64,000 bases of DNA from contig JAJFGP010000067.1 of assembly GCA_021776055.1 (NCBI GenBank), positions 1 to 64,000 on the forward strand. Direction: 5' to 3'. This DNA is from Kiloniellaceae bacterium. GTDB taxonomy: Bacteria > Pseudomonadota > Alphaproteobacteria > Kiloniellales > J153. The position numbers were made by a program, and so were the translations under genes. Shown in pieces: positions 21,522 through 31,972 of this stretch (its first letter is position 1; each line of letters opens with the position of its first letter). The notes beneath the pieces are model-generated. The model had not been told where the DNA came from. It worked only from the letters and a program-made list of their open reading frames with translations, and did no database searches.

Positions 21522-22055
21522 CTAGTTCTTCACCAGCGTGTACTTGAAGGTGCGGCCCGCCGTCACCTCAACCGGATGCTTGATACTCGAGTCAGCCATC
21601 TGCGCGTGCACCACGTACCAACCGGCCGGTAGGACCAACTCGGGTGTCGAGCCGGTGACCTGGGCAACCGTCGGCCGCGTCCCGGACGCGTCGCGACCAA
21701 AGGTCGTCACCCGCCAGCTAATCGCTTCGTCCACGGTGGCCCCACCGATCTCCGGAATTATCCGCAGACGGATGGTACCCTCGGGAAGCGCCGCCGTCTG
21801 TTCGCGCGCTACTTGTGCGACGCGGGTCTCGGCGACCTTTATGAAACCCGCCCGAAGATAGGTTCCGTGAAAAACGTCCGCCCGAATAAAATCACCCTGG
21901 AGGTAGTCTCCCAGGTAGACCTTCGCTGTAGTACTCGTTGCCGTTACCGGCGTGTTTGGAATCTTAGGAGTAGTAGCGGCAGCCTGCACCTCAACTGCCA
22001 AGAAAAGCCCTGCAAAAACAGCCGCTTGAGCGGCCCATTTGGCAAATCGCATCAT
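21522..22055 (-). CDS. Secreted hypothetical protein
   Basis: MMRFAKWAAQAAVFAGLFLAVEVQAAA signal peptide; no confident family. Confidence 0.6.
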   Translation of the reverse strand: MMRFAKWAAQAAVFAGLFLAVEVQAAATTPKIPNTPVTATSTTAKVYLGDYLQGDFIRADVFHGTYLRAGFIKVAETRVAQVAREQTAALPEGTIRLRIIPEIGGATVDEAISWRVTTFGRDASGTRPTVAQVTGSTPELVLPAGWYVVHAQMADSSIKHPVEVTAGRTFKYTLVKN

Positions 22056-22310
22056 TCGCGAGCCCCCGCATTTTCTTGTTGATGACATTAATACTATGCA
22101 CGGGGGAGCATTTACAACCGGTGAATAATGCATTGCATTGCAGGAACTAAATCGAACCCCCGCTGGAACCAAAAAATCCAGCGTATTTGTCATAACTTAC
22201 CGAGAATTACTTAGGTTGTGTCAAAACAAAGGCACACCGCAATGCACAATAGACTTTGCAGGCTTCTTACGGGCTTCTCCGGCGACTCTGGTCGTACCGA
22301 GTCGTCCGAG

Positions 22311-23054
22311 TCACGTCGAATTTACCAACGCGCGCACGGCCTGTAGGCCAATAGGGGCGCCGCCGAACTCCGTCATGGCATCGCGCAAACACCCCCACAG
22401 GTACGCGGCGGACGCACTGTCGGCTAGCAAGTGGTAGGCCGGTAGCCGGCCTTTATCGTCACGGATGACGGTGCCGTTGAGACGGGCGATCGAGGTCTGC
22501 GCTATACACCCGGGCGCGAACTTGGCCGGGCGAAGATCGACGCCGCAAACCTTGGCGAACATGGCCGGGCTGTCCGCGCCCGTCAGCAGGAACCAGGCGT
22601 GAGTATCGGCGCGCGGTACCGGGAAGCCGCGTGGCGTCTTCGGCGGTATCGGCGCCTTGGCCCAAGCCGCAGCCAACCGTGCCGGCAAATCGTCCTCTCC
22701 GGCCAAGGCCCCCCCAGGAATAGCCCCAAGAATCAGCACCTCCCCCGGCGCCAGGCGCGCCGCCAGGGCACCGCCATCCTGTGTGACCGCTTGGTTGCTC
22801 TCCGGCGGCACCGCCACCTTCTGTTTCGCCAGCCATTCGGCCGTGCCCGCGCCTTTGAAACCAACCCGCGCCAACGGCGACAGATCGGCAAGACCGAGGC
22901 GCCGGGCCGCGGCCTCCTCTCCCGCCGGGTCGCCAAAGTGGGTGGCGATGGCCGCGCCGCCCTCGCCCTCAAAATGCGCGCCCGCCGACAGCAGTTCGCG
23001 GTAGACGAAGCTGCGGCGCAAATGATCGGTCGGTTGCGGAGCGCCGGTAGCCAC
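22311..23054 (-). CDS. soxG: Sarcosine oxidase gamma subunit-like (copy 1)
   Basis: Last gene of a B-D-A-G ordered operon; SoxG-like sequence. Confidence 0.8.
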   Translation of the reverse strand: MATGAPQPTDHLRRSFVYRELLSAGAHFEGEGGAAIATHFGDPAGEEAAARRLGLADLSPLARVGFKGAGTAEWLAKQKVAVPPESNQAVTQDGGALAARLAPGEVLILGAIPGGALAGEDDLPARLAAAWAKAPIPPKTPRGFPVPRADTHAWFLLTGADSPAMFAKVCGVDLRPAKFAPGCIAQTSIARLNGTVIRDDKGRLPAYHLLADSASAAYLWGCLRDAMTEFGGAPIGLQAVRALVNST

Positions 23055-23057
23055 GAT

Positions 23058-25964
23058 CTACATCTCCTGCCGCTGATTATCGGGATCGTAGAACGGCAGC
23101 GGCACGACCTCGGCGCCAAGTTTGCGACCGCTGTCCAATTTGATTTCGATGGGCTTGCCGACCTCGGCATCGTCCGGATGCACGTAGGCCAGACCGATCA
23201 CCTTCTCCAGGTTTGGCGAGCGCACCACCGACGTTACGAAGCCGGCGATGGTATTCCCACGCAGTACCAAATTCGACTCTCCCGGCATCTCGCCCACCGG
23301 CCCCTCTATGGCGAAGCCGGCCAATTTGCGTGTCGTTGGCTGGCGCAGGCGCAACTCGATGGAGCGGCCGCCAACGAAGAATGGCTTTTTCTTGGCGATC
23401 GCCCAAGCCATGTCCACTTCGTGCGGGTGGCTCATGGCGTCGGTATCTTGGCCGATGATGATGTGCCCCTTCTCCAAACGCAGAACCCGCTGCGCCTCGA
23501 CACCGAAGGGACGGATACCCTGCGCGGCGCCGGCGTCCATCATCGCATCCCATAGCGCCTCGCCCTGGCTTGCCGGCACGTGCACCTCGTAACCCAGTTC
23601 ACCGACAAAGCCGACGCGAATGAAGCGGGCCGGAATTCCGGCGCAGAGCCCTTCGCGCACACCCATATACGGAAATGCCTCGGCTCCCAGGTCCACGCCC
23701 TCGGTCACCGCCGCCAGGGCGTCGCGCGACCGCGGTCCGGCAATGTTCACCCCGGCATAGGCAGCGGTCACGTTGGCCACATCCACGTCCAGGCGCCAAC
23801 GGGCATTCCACCACAGCATGCTTAGATAGATGCGGTCGACACCGCCGGTGGTCGCCGTCACATAGAAATGCTCGGGCCCCAAACGGCAAGCCACACCATC
23901 GTCGATGATCGTGCCGGCCTCGTTGGTCATCAGCACATACCGGGCGCGGCCGATGGGCTGCTTCTTGTAGGCGAATGTGTACATGCGCTCGAGGAACTCG
24001 GCCGCGTCCGGGCCGCGCACCTCCAGGCCACCCAGAGTCGACACATCGACAAGAGCCAGACCATTACGCACCGCCAGCGCCTCTTCCCGGATACAGGCTT
24101 CGCGCTGCGCCGGCGCGCCGTAGTAGGCCGGGCGCCACCACAGGCCGGCCGGCATCATCTTCGCCCCGGCTTCCAGGTGCCGGTGGTGCATGGCCGTATA
24201 GCGTTCCGGGTTGAAAGCGCGGCCGGCCAACACGCCCAACTTTTCGCCGGTGAACGGCGGGCGAGCGGTGGTCACGCCGGTCTGCGCCACCGTGCGGCCA
24301 CTAGCCTTGGCGATAAGGCGCGCGGTGCTCAACGCCGAGTGACGGCCCTGGCTCGGCCCCATGCCGACCGTGGAGAACCGCTTGACCAATTCGAGCTCAG
24401 AATATCCCTCGGCGGCGCTGCTTAGGATGTCGCGAACTTGCAGGTCTTCATCGAAATCGACGAAGTCCTTGCCCTTGGGGTGCGGGTAGATCGGCCAGGG
24501 AAAATTCGGGCTCTCGCCGGTTTCCGCCGGCACGCTTGGTTCAGCGCCAGCACCACCGGCAGCCCGCCACCCGGCACGACGGCCGTCCGCCAGCACCGCT
24601 TCCAGGTCGTGCCGGCCGTTGACCGACCCGGCCAGGTGCAGATGCTCCGGCAACCCATCGATGGAGAACATCGCCGCCGCATCGTCGTAACCCAAGCGGC
24701 CGCCCGCCTGCAGGGCCAACTGATAGGTCGGCGTATAGCCAACGCACATGGCGATGGTATCGCAAGCAACCCGCTCGCCCTGCCGCGCCACCTCGCCGGG
24801 GCCGACGATGCTGTCGATCACGGCGCCGACGGTGGATCGCTTGCCGGGACCCGCAACCGCCTGGCTCACCGTATGACCAGAGAGAACGCGCACGCCACGG
24901 GCGATCACCTCATCGATTGCCGGATCGGGCGGCGGTGCCTGCCGCTGATCGATGACCGCGGCAATCTCGACCCCCGCGTCCAGCAGATCCAGAGCCACCA
25001 GATATCCGTGATTGTTGCCGGCAAGCACGAGAGCGCTGCGGCCCGGACGCACGCCATACAGACGGATCAGGCGCTGCGCCGCCGAGCCCATCATCACGCC
25101 CGGCAGATCGTTGTTGCGGAAAATGGCCGGCTGCTCCAGCGCCCCGGCGGCAAGCACAACCTCGCCGGCACGCACCTTGTGCAGGCGGTTGCCGCGAATG
25201 ACCGGCAGCCAATTGTCGGCGAACCAGCCGTTGCAGACCGCATTGGTCATCACCGTGATGTTCGGCGCCGCCTCGACCGCCGCAACCAGCTCGGTACACT
25301 GCGCCGCCGCCTGTTCGCCCGCTGCGTCGAAGCGAGCGTAAGTCAACGCCCCGCCCAGAATCGGGAACTCCTCGACCAGCAACACCTCGGCGCCCGACTG
25401 TGCCGCCGATAGGGCCGCCGACAGTCCCGCCGGGCCACCGCCGATCACCGCCACGTCGTAGAAGCCGTATGCCTTGTCAAAATAACCGTGCGGCGCGTTG
25501 GTATCGACACGACCCAGGCCGGCCGAACGACGGACGATCGGCTCCCAGAAGCGTTGCCAAATCCCGCGCGGGCGATAGAACGCGCGGTAATAGAATCCGG
25601 CCGGCATGAAACGGCCGAGCCGGCCCATGAAGGCCGCGCGGTCGCGCTCCAGGCTGCCCGATACATTCTGCGGCACCACCGCCAGGCCATCGCTGATCGG
25701 CGCGCGATCGGCCAGAACGTTCGGCTCGGCGCCGATCTGCACCAATGTGTTCGCATCCTGTCCCGCCATGGTCAGGATGCCGCGCGGCCGATGGTATTTG
25801 AACGAACGCGAGAGCACGCGCACGCCATTCGCGGCCAGGGCACTGGCAATGGTATCGCCGGCGAAACCCTCATACCCCCGGCCTTCGAAGGTGAAGGCCA
25901 CGCGCTTAGACCGGTCGACCAAGGCCCCCGACGGCGCCGGCAGACGTAGGGTCTCGGCGCTCAC
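23058..25964 (-). CDS. soxA: Sarcosine oxidase alpha subunit-like (copy 1)
   Basis: RSFKYHRPRGILTMAGQD, DVAVIGGGPAGLSAALSAAQSGAEVLLVEE, C-terminal GcvT-like GELGYEVHVPASQGEALWDAMMDAG. Confidence 0.93.
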   Translation of the reverse strand: MSAETLRLPAPSGALVDRSKRVAFTFEGRGYEGFAGDTIASALAANGVRVLSRSFKYHRPRGILTMAGQDANTLVQIGAEPNVLADRAPISDGLAVVPQNVSGSLERDRAAFMGRLGRFMPAGFYYRAFYRPRGIWQRFWEPIVRRSAGLGRVDTNAPHGYFDKAYGFYDVAVIGGGPAGLSAALSAAQSGAEVLLVEEFPILGGALTYARFDAAGEQAAAQCTELVAAVEAAPNITVMTNAVCNGWFADNWLPVIRGNRLHKVRAGEVVLAAGALEQPAIFRNNDLPGVMMGSAAQRLIRLYGVRPGRSALVLAGNNHGYLVALDLLDAGVEIAAVIDQRQAPPPDPAIDEVIARGVRVLSGHTVSQAVAGPGKRSTVGAVIDSIVGPGEVARQGERVACDTIAMCVGYTPTYQLALQAGGRLGYDDAAAMFSIDGLPEHLHLAGSVNGRHDLEAVLADGRRAGWRAAGGAGAEPSVPAETGESPNFPWPIYPHPKGKDFVDFDEDLQVRDILSSAAEGYSELELVKRFSTVGMGPSQGRHSALSTARLIAKASGRTVAQTGVTTARPPFTGEKLGVLAGRAFNPERYTAMHHRHLEAGAKMMPAGLWWRPAYYGAPAQREACIREEALAVRNGLALVDVSTLGGLEVRGPDAAEFLERMYTFAYKKQPIGRARYVLMTNEAGTIIDDGVACRLGPEHFYVTATTGGVDRIYLSMLWWNARWRLDVDVANVTAAYAGVNIAGPRSRDALAAVTEGVDLGAEAFPYMGVREGLCAGIPARFIRVGFVGELGYEVHVPASQGEALWDAMMDAGAAQGIRPFGVEAQRVLRLEKGHIIIGQDTDAMSHPHEVDMAWAIAKKKPFFVGGRSIELRLRQPTTRKLAGFAIEGPVGEMPGESNLVLRGNTIAGFVTSVVRSPNLEKVIGLAYVHPDDAEVGKPIEIKLDSGRKLGAEVVPLPFYDPDNQRQEM

Positions 25965-26257
25965 GCGGTCCCGTCCTTGGGCGCGAACTCTACCCGTTGG
26001 TTGTAGACCTCACTGGCCGGATAAGTGCGCAGAATTTCATCGGTAACCGTGTTGCGTTCGGCGATGAACCAGTAGCTGGTCGGCACATGGCACCACCATT
26101 CGCGCACCACACCGGCGGTGTTGTTGGCGTACCAGACATGCTCGGCCCAGGCGGCATCATCCGCCGTGGTCGGCTCGGGCATGTCGGCCACCTCGCCGAA
26201 ACAGGAGAACTCCGAGATGTTGCGCGGACCGTTCAGGGGGCAAGGCATGATCTTCAT
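25961..26257 (-). CDS. soxD: Sarcosine oxidase delta subunit-like (copy 1), altered Cys motif
   Basis: MKIMPCPLNGPRNISEFSCFGEVADMPEPTTADDAAWAEHVWYANNTAGVVREWWCHVPTSYWF; operon position. Confidence 0.85.
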   Translation of the reverse strand: MKIMPCPLNGPRNISEFSCFGEVADMPEPTTADDAAWAEHVWYANNTAGVVREWWCHVPTSYWFIAERNTVTDEILRTYPASEVYNQRVEFAPKDGTA

Positions 26258-26267
26258 CGCCGCACCT

Positions 26268-27500
26268 CTAGTGACTCGCCGCCGTGGCGCCCATTTCGTT
26301 CGCCAGATCGTAGGTGGCAAAACGATCCAGGCGGAAGGGCTTCAGGATGTCGGGCACGCGCCCGGTCGCCACGGTCTCGGCCATGTACTTGCCTGAGACC
26401 GGCGTCGCCTTGAAGCCCCAAGTGCCCCAGCCCGCGTCCAACCAGTAGTTTTGTAGCGGGCTTTCGCCCATGACCGGGCTGTAATCCGGCGTCATGTCGG
26501 TCAGGCCGGCCCACTGGCGCAACATCTTCACCTCGGCCAGGAAGGGGAACATCTCCAGGGTGTGGGCGATCAGGCTTTCTTTCAGTTCCAGGGTCGAGCG
26601 GGTCGAATAAAGCTCGTACGGATCGGAGCCGCCGCCGATCACCAACTCGCCGCGCGCCGTCTGCGATACATAGGCATGCAGCGCCGCCGAGCTGACCAGC
26701 GGATCGAGGAACGGCTTCAGCGGTTGTGTAACCATGGCTTGCAACGGGAAACTCCGAATCGGCAAGCGGAAGCCGGCCATGGCGGCTAGCTGCGAGCTCA
26801 TCCCCGCCACCGCCTGGACCACATGGCCGCAGGCGATGACCCCGCGCGTGGTCTCGACACCGACGGCCTTGCCTTTGTCGCGGCGGATGCCGGTCACCTC
26901 GGTGCGTTGGTGCAACTCGACGCCCATCTCGGCGGCGCGCGCCGCATAAGCCCAGGCCACGGCGTCGTGCCGGGCCGTCCCCCCGTCCCGGTGCCAGAGG
27001 CCGCCGAGAATGGGGTAACGCACGTCATCGTCCATATGTAGGCAGGGCACGATCTCGCGAATTTGCTTGCGGTCGACCATCTCGGAGCGAACGCCCAGAT
27101 GCTTGTTCACCTCGGCGCGCAGGCGAAAGGTGCGCAAGGAAGCATCCGAGTGGGCCAGGGTAAGCTGGCCACGCTGGGAATACATGATGTTGTAACCGAG
27201 GTCGTTCGAGAAGCGGGTGAACAGCTCCACCCCTTCTTTATAGAAACGCACCGATTCCGGGGTGATGTAGTTGGAGCGGATAACCGCCGTATTGCGCGCC
27301 GTATTGCCGCCGCCCAGATACCCCCGATCGAGCACACAGACATTGCGCACGCCCCAGTGCTTGGCCAAGTGGTAAGCCGTCGCCAGGCCATGCCCGCCGC
27401 CGCCGACGATGACCACATCGTAGGATGGCTTGAGCTCGCTGGGCGGCGGCAGATCGCGCCGGCCGCCCCTTACGGCGTGTCTGAGCAGTCCAATTGGCAT
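26268..27500 (-). CDS. soxB: Sarcosine oxidase beta subunit-like (copy 1)
   Basis: [55 protein letters not shown]... Confidence 0.92.
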   Translation of the reverse strand: MPIGLLRHAVRGGRRDLPPPSELKPSYDVVIVGGGGHGLATAYHLAKHWGVRNVCVLDRGYLGGGNTARNTAVIRSNYITPESVRFYKEGVELFTRFSNDLGYNIMYSQRGQLTLAHSDASLRTFRLRAEVNKHLGVRSEMVDRKQIREIVPCLHMDDDVRYPILGGLWHRDGGTARHDAVAWAYAARAAEMGVELHQRTEVTGIRRDKGKAVGVETTRGVIACGHVVQAVAGMSSQLAAMAGFRLPIRSFPLQAMVTQPLKPFLDPLVSSAALHAYVSQTARGELVIGGGSDPYELYSTRSTLELKESLIAHTLEMFPFLAEVKMLRQWAGLTDMTPDYSPVMGESPLQNYWLDAGWGTWGFKATPVSGKYMAETVATGRVPDILKPFRLDRFATYDLANEMGATAASH

Positions 27501-27522
27501 GGCTTCGCACGTTAATACCAAA

Positions 27523-27767
27523 TCTCACTGATATGGACCCATTTCATGGGGCGTATTGGCCTTCCGGTTAGGCGCACGGCGCAGCGCGATGCGGGACATC
27601 GGGCAAGCCGTGCAACGCGGCCGGAAGGCCAATACGCCCCACCGAAGGCCGCCATCTTTTGTCCGTCGGCGTCGTTGCGGGCTGCTTGTGGTGCTCGCAA
27701 CACGGCGCAACCCGCGCCGATCCCACGGGCAAAAAATTGGCGGTGAAAAGGGTCCATATAAGTGAGA
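27523..27767. mobile_element. Palindromic MITE-like element (copy 2): 18-bp imperfect TIRs and two hairpin arms
   Basis: TCTCACTGATATGGACCC pairs with GGGTCCATATAAGTGAGA (17/18). Arm A 27548-27640 with perfect 20-bp stem GGGGCGTATTGGCCTTCCGG/CCGGAAGGCCAATACGCCCC; arm B from ~27657 TTTTGTCCGT..CGGCG/CGCCG..ACGGGCAAAA. Confidence 0.8.
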
Positions 27768-27995
27768 AGGGGTTTTAGGGCGCGGTGGGCGGCGGCTGCC
27801 CGGCAATCGACACGTTCCCGCCAAAACACGCCAGAGCCCATGTTCCCGTCAATGCCGAGTCGCCGCAAGGGGCACATTCCTTAACGGATAGCCACTTGGC
27901 ACCAAAATGGGTATGTTGCCCCAGAGGCACGTGGCGCACGGCCCTGGGCCGTGCCAATGCACGCGAGCCGCCAACAAACGAGAGGGAGAGCATCA

Positions 27996-28811
27996 ATGCT
28001 ACGCAAGATATTAGGTCTTACCGTCGCAGCCGGTTTCGCCGCCACACTGGCGGCCGCCCCGGCCTTGGCGGATTCCATCGACGACATCAAGGCACGCGGT
28101 ACGCTGATCGTTGGCGTAAAGGCCGACTATAAGCCGTACGGTTTCCGCGATCCGTCGGGCGCCATCATCGGCATCGAGCCGGAATTGGCTCAGGATGTGG
28201 CCGACAAGCTCGGCGTCAAGCTGGAAATGGTACCGGTCGTCTCCTCGAACCGGATGCAGTTCCTGGAGCAGGGCAAGGTCGATTTGATGATCGCCACCAT
28301 GACCGACCGCCCGGACCGGCGCAAAGTGGTGCAGATTGTCGATCCGAACTACTACTCCTCCGGCACCAACGTAATGTCCCAGAAGGCCGCCGGCCTCAAG
28401 AAGTGGGAAGATCTCAAGGGTAAGCCGGTCTGCGGCATCCAGGGCGCCTTCTACAATAAGAAGACGCAGGAGGAATTCGGCGCCAAGATCGTTGCTTTCA
28501 AGGGCACCGCCGAGGTTTACACGGCCCTGAAGCAAGGCAGCTGTGTCGGGTTCGTCTACGATGATTCAGCGCTTATCGCGCAACTTCAAGACACGGCACA
28601 GTGGGGCGACTATGAGATGGGCCTACCGACCATCGACGATGCCCCTTGGGGTTTGGCCGTGCGCTTGGGCGAGGCCAAGTTCGCCAAGCTCATGTCCGAC
28701 ATGATCGTCGGCTGGCACAAGAGCGGCCGCATTCTTGAGTTGGAGACGAAGAACGGCGTCGCCAACACGCCGTTCGCCAAGGCGATGCACGAAAAATACA
28801 AGAATATGTAA
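27996..28811 (+). CDS. Amino-acid ABC transporter substrate-binding protein
   Basis: Signal peptide, IKARGTLIVGVKADYKPYGFRDPSGAIIGIEPELAQDVADKLGVKLEMVPV. Confidence 0.93.
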   Translation: MLRKILGLTVAAGFAATLAAAPALADSIDDIKARGTLIVGVKADYKPYGFRDPSGAIIGIEPELAQDVADKLGVKLEMVPVVSSNRMQFLEQGKVDLMIATMTDRPDRRKVVQIVDPNYYSSGTNVMSQKAAGLKKWEDLKGKPVCGIQGAFYNKKTQEEFGAKIVAFKGTAEVYTALKQGSCVGFVYDDSALIAQLQDTAQWGDYEMGLPTIDDAPWGLAVRLGEAKFAKLMSDMIVGWHKSGRILELETKNGVANTPFAKAMHEKYKNM

Positions 28812-28820
28812 CGGCGGTTT

Positions 28821-28858
28821 TGGTGCGGTGCGAGGCTCGACTGCCTCGCGCCGCACCA
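28821..28858 (+). terminator. Intercistronic hairpin between binding protein and permease genes
   Basis: TGGTGCGGTGCGAGG..CCTCGCGCCGCACCA, 15-bp stem with one G-T pair. Confidence 0.55.
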
Positions 28859-28886
28859 ACCATTACTGCTGCGATGGGGGGCGGCC

Positions 28887-29633
28887 GTGGAGGCATTTTT
28901 TGTCTGGTTCCAATGGCTCTATGACGAAACCGGCGTAAACCTCACCTATTTCTACGACTCCTTCGATCGTGGGCGCATGATCGGCGGATTCTTCACGACC
29001 ATCTGGCTGTCCGTGGTCTGCCTGTTCTTCTCCACCATCATCGGGATCGTCGGCGCCTGGCTGCAGGGATCGCGCCTCGTCTGGACCCGGCGGATCGTCC
29101 AAGGCTACATCCAGTTCTTCCGCAACACCCCGCCGCTCGTGCAGATGTATTTCTTCTTCTTTGCCCTGGGCAACCTGCTGCCGCGGGTGAAGAACGAGTT
29201 CGGCTTCATGGAGCCAATGCTCGGCAATTTCACCTGGGCGGCGATCTCGCTGTCGTTCTTCGCCGGTGCCTTCAATGTGGAGATCTTTCGCTCGGGCATC
29301 GAGGCGGTACCTGAATCGACCCGCGAGGCGGCCGAAGCCCTCGGCTATAACCGGTTGCAATCGTACATGTATGTGGTGCTGCCGTTGGCCTTCCGGGTCT
29401 GCCTGCCGGCGCTCAACAACAACCTGGTGAATCTGGTCAAGACGACCACCCTGGCCTATGCCATCGCCGTGCCCGAGTTGCTGTATGTCTCCAACCAGAT
29501 CTGGTCCGACAGCGTCAATGTGCCGGAGATGATGGTCACGTTGCTGATCTTGTACGTCGCCCTGGTCGGCCTTCTCGTCTGGGCGATGCACCGCTGGGAG
29601 CGAGCCATTCGCGTGCCGGGATACGGCATATGA
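28887..29633 (+). CDS. Amino-acid ABC transporter permease
   Basis: HisM/GlnP-type permease sequence (FFRNTPPLVQMYFFFFALGNLLPRV..ESTREAAEALGYNRLQSYMYVVLPLAFRVCLPALNN). Confidence 0.92.
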   Translation: MEAFFVWFQWLYDETGVNLTYFYDSFDRGRMIGGFFTTIWLSVVCLFFSTIIGIVGAWLQGSRLVWTRRIVQGYIQFFRNTPPLVQMYFFFFALGNLLPRVKNEFGFMEPMLGNFTWAAISLSFFAGAFNVEIFRSGIEAVPESTREAAEALGYNRLQSYMYVVLPLAFRVCLPALNNNLVNLVKTTTLAYAIAVPELLYVSNQIWSDSVNVPEMMVTLLILYVALVGLLVWAMHRWERAIRVPGYGI

Positions 29634-30493
29634 GCGGCACCGATCTCCCGGTTCTGTTGCCCGCCGCCCAGCGGCTTACCGAGCGCGCACGCCGGGAGCG
29701 CGAGGTCGGCGGGCCAATCCCGCGCCTACAGGCCCGGCATGGCGTATGGCTTGCGGTCATTCTGATTTTTTCAGCCGGCGCCGCCGGCGCTCAGGCCGGT
29801 GCCGAGCAAGAATCTGTCCTGTCCATCATGCTGAAATGGACACCGCTTCTGCTCAAGGGTTTCGTCTTCAATCTAGCGATCAGCTTTCTGGCCATGGTGG
29901 GCGGCACCATCGTCGGCGCCTTGCTGGGCATTTGGCAGATTTCGCTGCTGCCGCCGGTGCGTGCGGGGTCGTGGCTGGTCACCCAGTTCTTCCGCAATGC
30001 CCCATGGCTGGTGCTGTTGTTTTTCTGCATGTTCCTGTTGCCCTTCCAGGTGGAGGTCTTTGGGCTGGTCATCCCATTACCCGACTGGATCAAGGCCACG
30101 TTCGGCCTGGCCCTGCCGGTGATGGCCAATGTCTCGGAGATTGTCCGCGGCGCCATTCAATCGATCCCCTCGGGACAGTGGGAATCGTCGGAATCCCTTG
30201 CCTTCAACCGGCGGCAAACGCTGTGGCAGATTATCATGCCGCAGTGCATAAAGCGCATGTTGCCGCCGTGGATGAACCTGTATGCCATCCTGACCATGGC
30301 AACCGTCCTGGCCTCGGTGGTCGGCGTCTCCGAGGTGATGACGTTGACCGGCCAGGTGTTGAGCGCCGAGGGCGGGCGCACCGATCTCTTGGTGCCGTTC
30401 TACAGCTATATCCTGCTTTGGTTCTTCATCTACTGCTATCCGATCGCGCGATGGACGGTGCACCTCGAGCGCCACTTCGCGGTCAAGACATGA
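29630..30493 (+). CDS. Amino-acid ABC transporter permease
   Basis: [20 protein letters not shown]...[38 protein letters not shown]. Confidence 0.9.
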   Translation: MSGTDLPVLLPAAQRLTERARREREVGGPIPRLQARHGVWLAVILIFSAGAAGAQAGAEQESVLSIMLKWTPLLLKGFVFNLAISFLAMVGGTIVGALLGIWQISLLPPVRAGSWLVTQFFRNAPWLVLLFFCMFLLPFQVEVFGLVIPLPDWIKATFGLALPVMANVSEIVRGAIQSIPSGQWESSESLAFNRRQTLWQIIMPQCIKRMLPPWMNLYAILTMATVLASVVGVSEVMTLTGQVLSAEGGRTDLLVPFYSYILLWFFIYCYPIARWTVHLERHFAVKT

Positions 30494-30515
30494 AACCGGG
30501 GAGGCCCGCAACGCC

Positions 30516-31274
30516 ATGACCGCCACGCAAGCCTGGACCACCGATCAACCCATCGTCCGCATCGCGGACGTCTACAAAGCCTTTGGCGCGGTCGATGTGC
30601 TCAATGGCGTTTCCCTGAACGTCATGAAGGGCGAGGTCATTTGCATCATTGGTCCGTCGGGGTCGGGAAAATCGACCCTCTTGCGCTGCATCAACGCTCT
30701 TGTGCCCATCAACAAGGGCTCGATCCAGGTCGAAGGTCAGGAGGTGCACGACCCGAAACTGGATAAACTGGAGCTACGCAAAAAGGTCGGCATGGTCTTC
30801 CAGCAGTACAATCTGTTCCCGCACAAGACGGCCGTACAGAACGTGATGATGGCGCCGATCACCGTGCTGAAGCAGGACAAGACGGAAGTCGAAGCGCGCG
30901 CCTACGCGCTGCTCAAGAAAGTCCGCTTGGAAGGCAAAGAGCACAGCTACCCGGGCGAATTATCCGGCGGCCAGCAGCAGCGGGTAGCCATCGCCCGCTC
31001 CCTGGCCATGAACCCGGACGTGATGCTGTTCGACGAAGTCACCGCCGCCCTCGACCCGGAGACCGTCAAGGAAGTCCTGGTTACCATCCGCGAGCTAGCC
31101 GAGGAAGGCATGACCTGCCTTCTGGTCACCCACGAGATGGGCTTTGCCCGCGAGGTGGCCGATCACATGTACTTCACAGACCGGGGTGTCATCGTCGAGC
31201 AAGGACCCCCGAAAGAGTTCTTCGCCAACCCCAAGGACCCGCGCACCCAGGAATTCCTAGGGCAGATTCTTTAA
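30516..31274 (+). CDS. Amino-acid ABC transporter ATP-binding protein
   Basis: [13 protein letters not shown] Walker [35 protein letters not shown]. Confidence 0.96.
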   Translation: MTATQAWTTDQPIVRIADVYKAFGAVDVLNGVSLNVMKGEVICIIGPSGSGKSTLLRCINALVPINKGSIQVEGQEVHDPKLDKLELRKKVGMVFQQYNLFPHKTAVQNVMMAPITVLKQDKTEVEARAYALLKKVRLEGKEHSYPGELSGGQQQRVAIARSLAMNPDVMLFDEVTAALDPETVKEVLVTIRELAEEGMTCLLVTHEMGFAREVADHMYFTDRGVIVEQGPPKEFFANPKDPRTQEFLGQIL

Positions 31275-31919
31275 CGGTACGGAGAGGTACACACCGAATT
31301 CTTCGCCAATGTCACAGCTGATGCGACCATGAACCCTGCCCTGCCGGTCAAAGAACCTTTGCGTATCTTCCACCGGAAATATGCCCTCGTGCCAGATGTT
31401 GGGATGGATGTAGAGGCCTCTGGTGCCATCACACCAAAAGGCGATGACTTTCTCGAGCGTCAGATCATCGCCCGGCAGAGCCACCGGTACGACAAAAGGC
31501 TTCTTATCGATCGGATAAAATAACTGCCCGCCATCTGGATGGTAGTTCATGTGCCAGAGCAGAACCTGGTCGCGTGGCACGGTCTGTTGTTCGGACGAGG
31601 CCGTTTGCGGGTCTGCCGACCAGCCCAGCACATAGTGGCCATTGACGGCTTCGTTGGACCCATAAAGGACATCACCCTTCCATTCGCCGTGGAATATACC
31701 TTCGACCCACCCCGCCTCATCACCGGTTCCCTCGTCGAGCGCCCGCCAACCCTGTACCGGCCACCGCACGATTTCAATTTCGAATCCGTCCGGATCGTCG
31801 ACCAGACAACCGTAGCCGGTGACGGAGCCATCGGTGGCCTCAATAAGCGGTACGTCGAATAGATCGAGAGACGGTTTTTCTGAAGCCTCGAACATATAGA
31901 TTGGCGCTGGTTGATTCAC
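31257..31919 (-). CDS. Ureidoglycolate lyase-like (AllA-family) protein
   Basis: [59 protein letters not shown]...; 18-bp convergent overlap with the ATPase gene. Confidence 0.65.
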   Translation of the reverse strand: MNQPAPIYMFEASEKPSLDLFDVPLIEATDGSVTGYGCLVDDPDGFEIEIVRWPVQGWRALDEGTGDEAGWVEGIFHGEWKGDVLYGSNEAVNGHYVLGWSADPQTASSEQQTVPRDQVLLWHMNYHPDGGQLFYPIDKKPFVVPVALPGDDLTLEKVIAFWCDGTRGLYIHPNIWHEGIFPVEDTQRFFDRQGRVHGRISCDIGEEFGVYLSVPLKNLP

Positions 31920-31972
31920 GCGAGCACCTCCTCTTGATTGGGCCGCTTCATTCGCCCGTCCAATTCCCTGGC

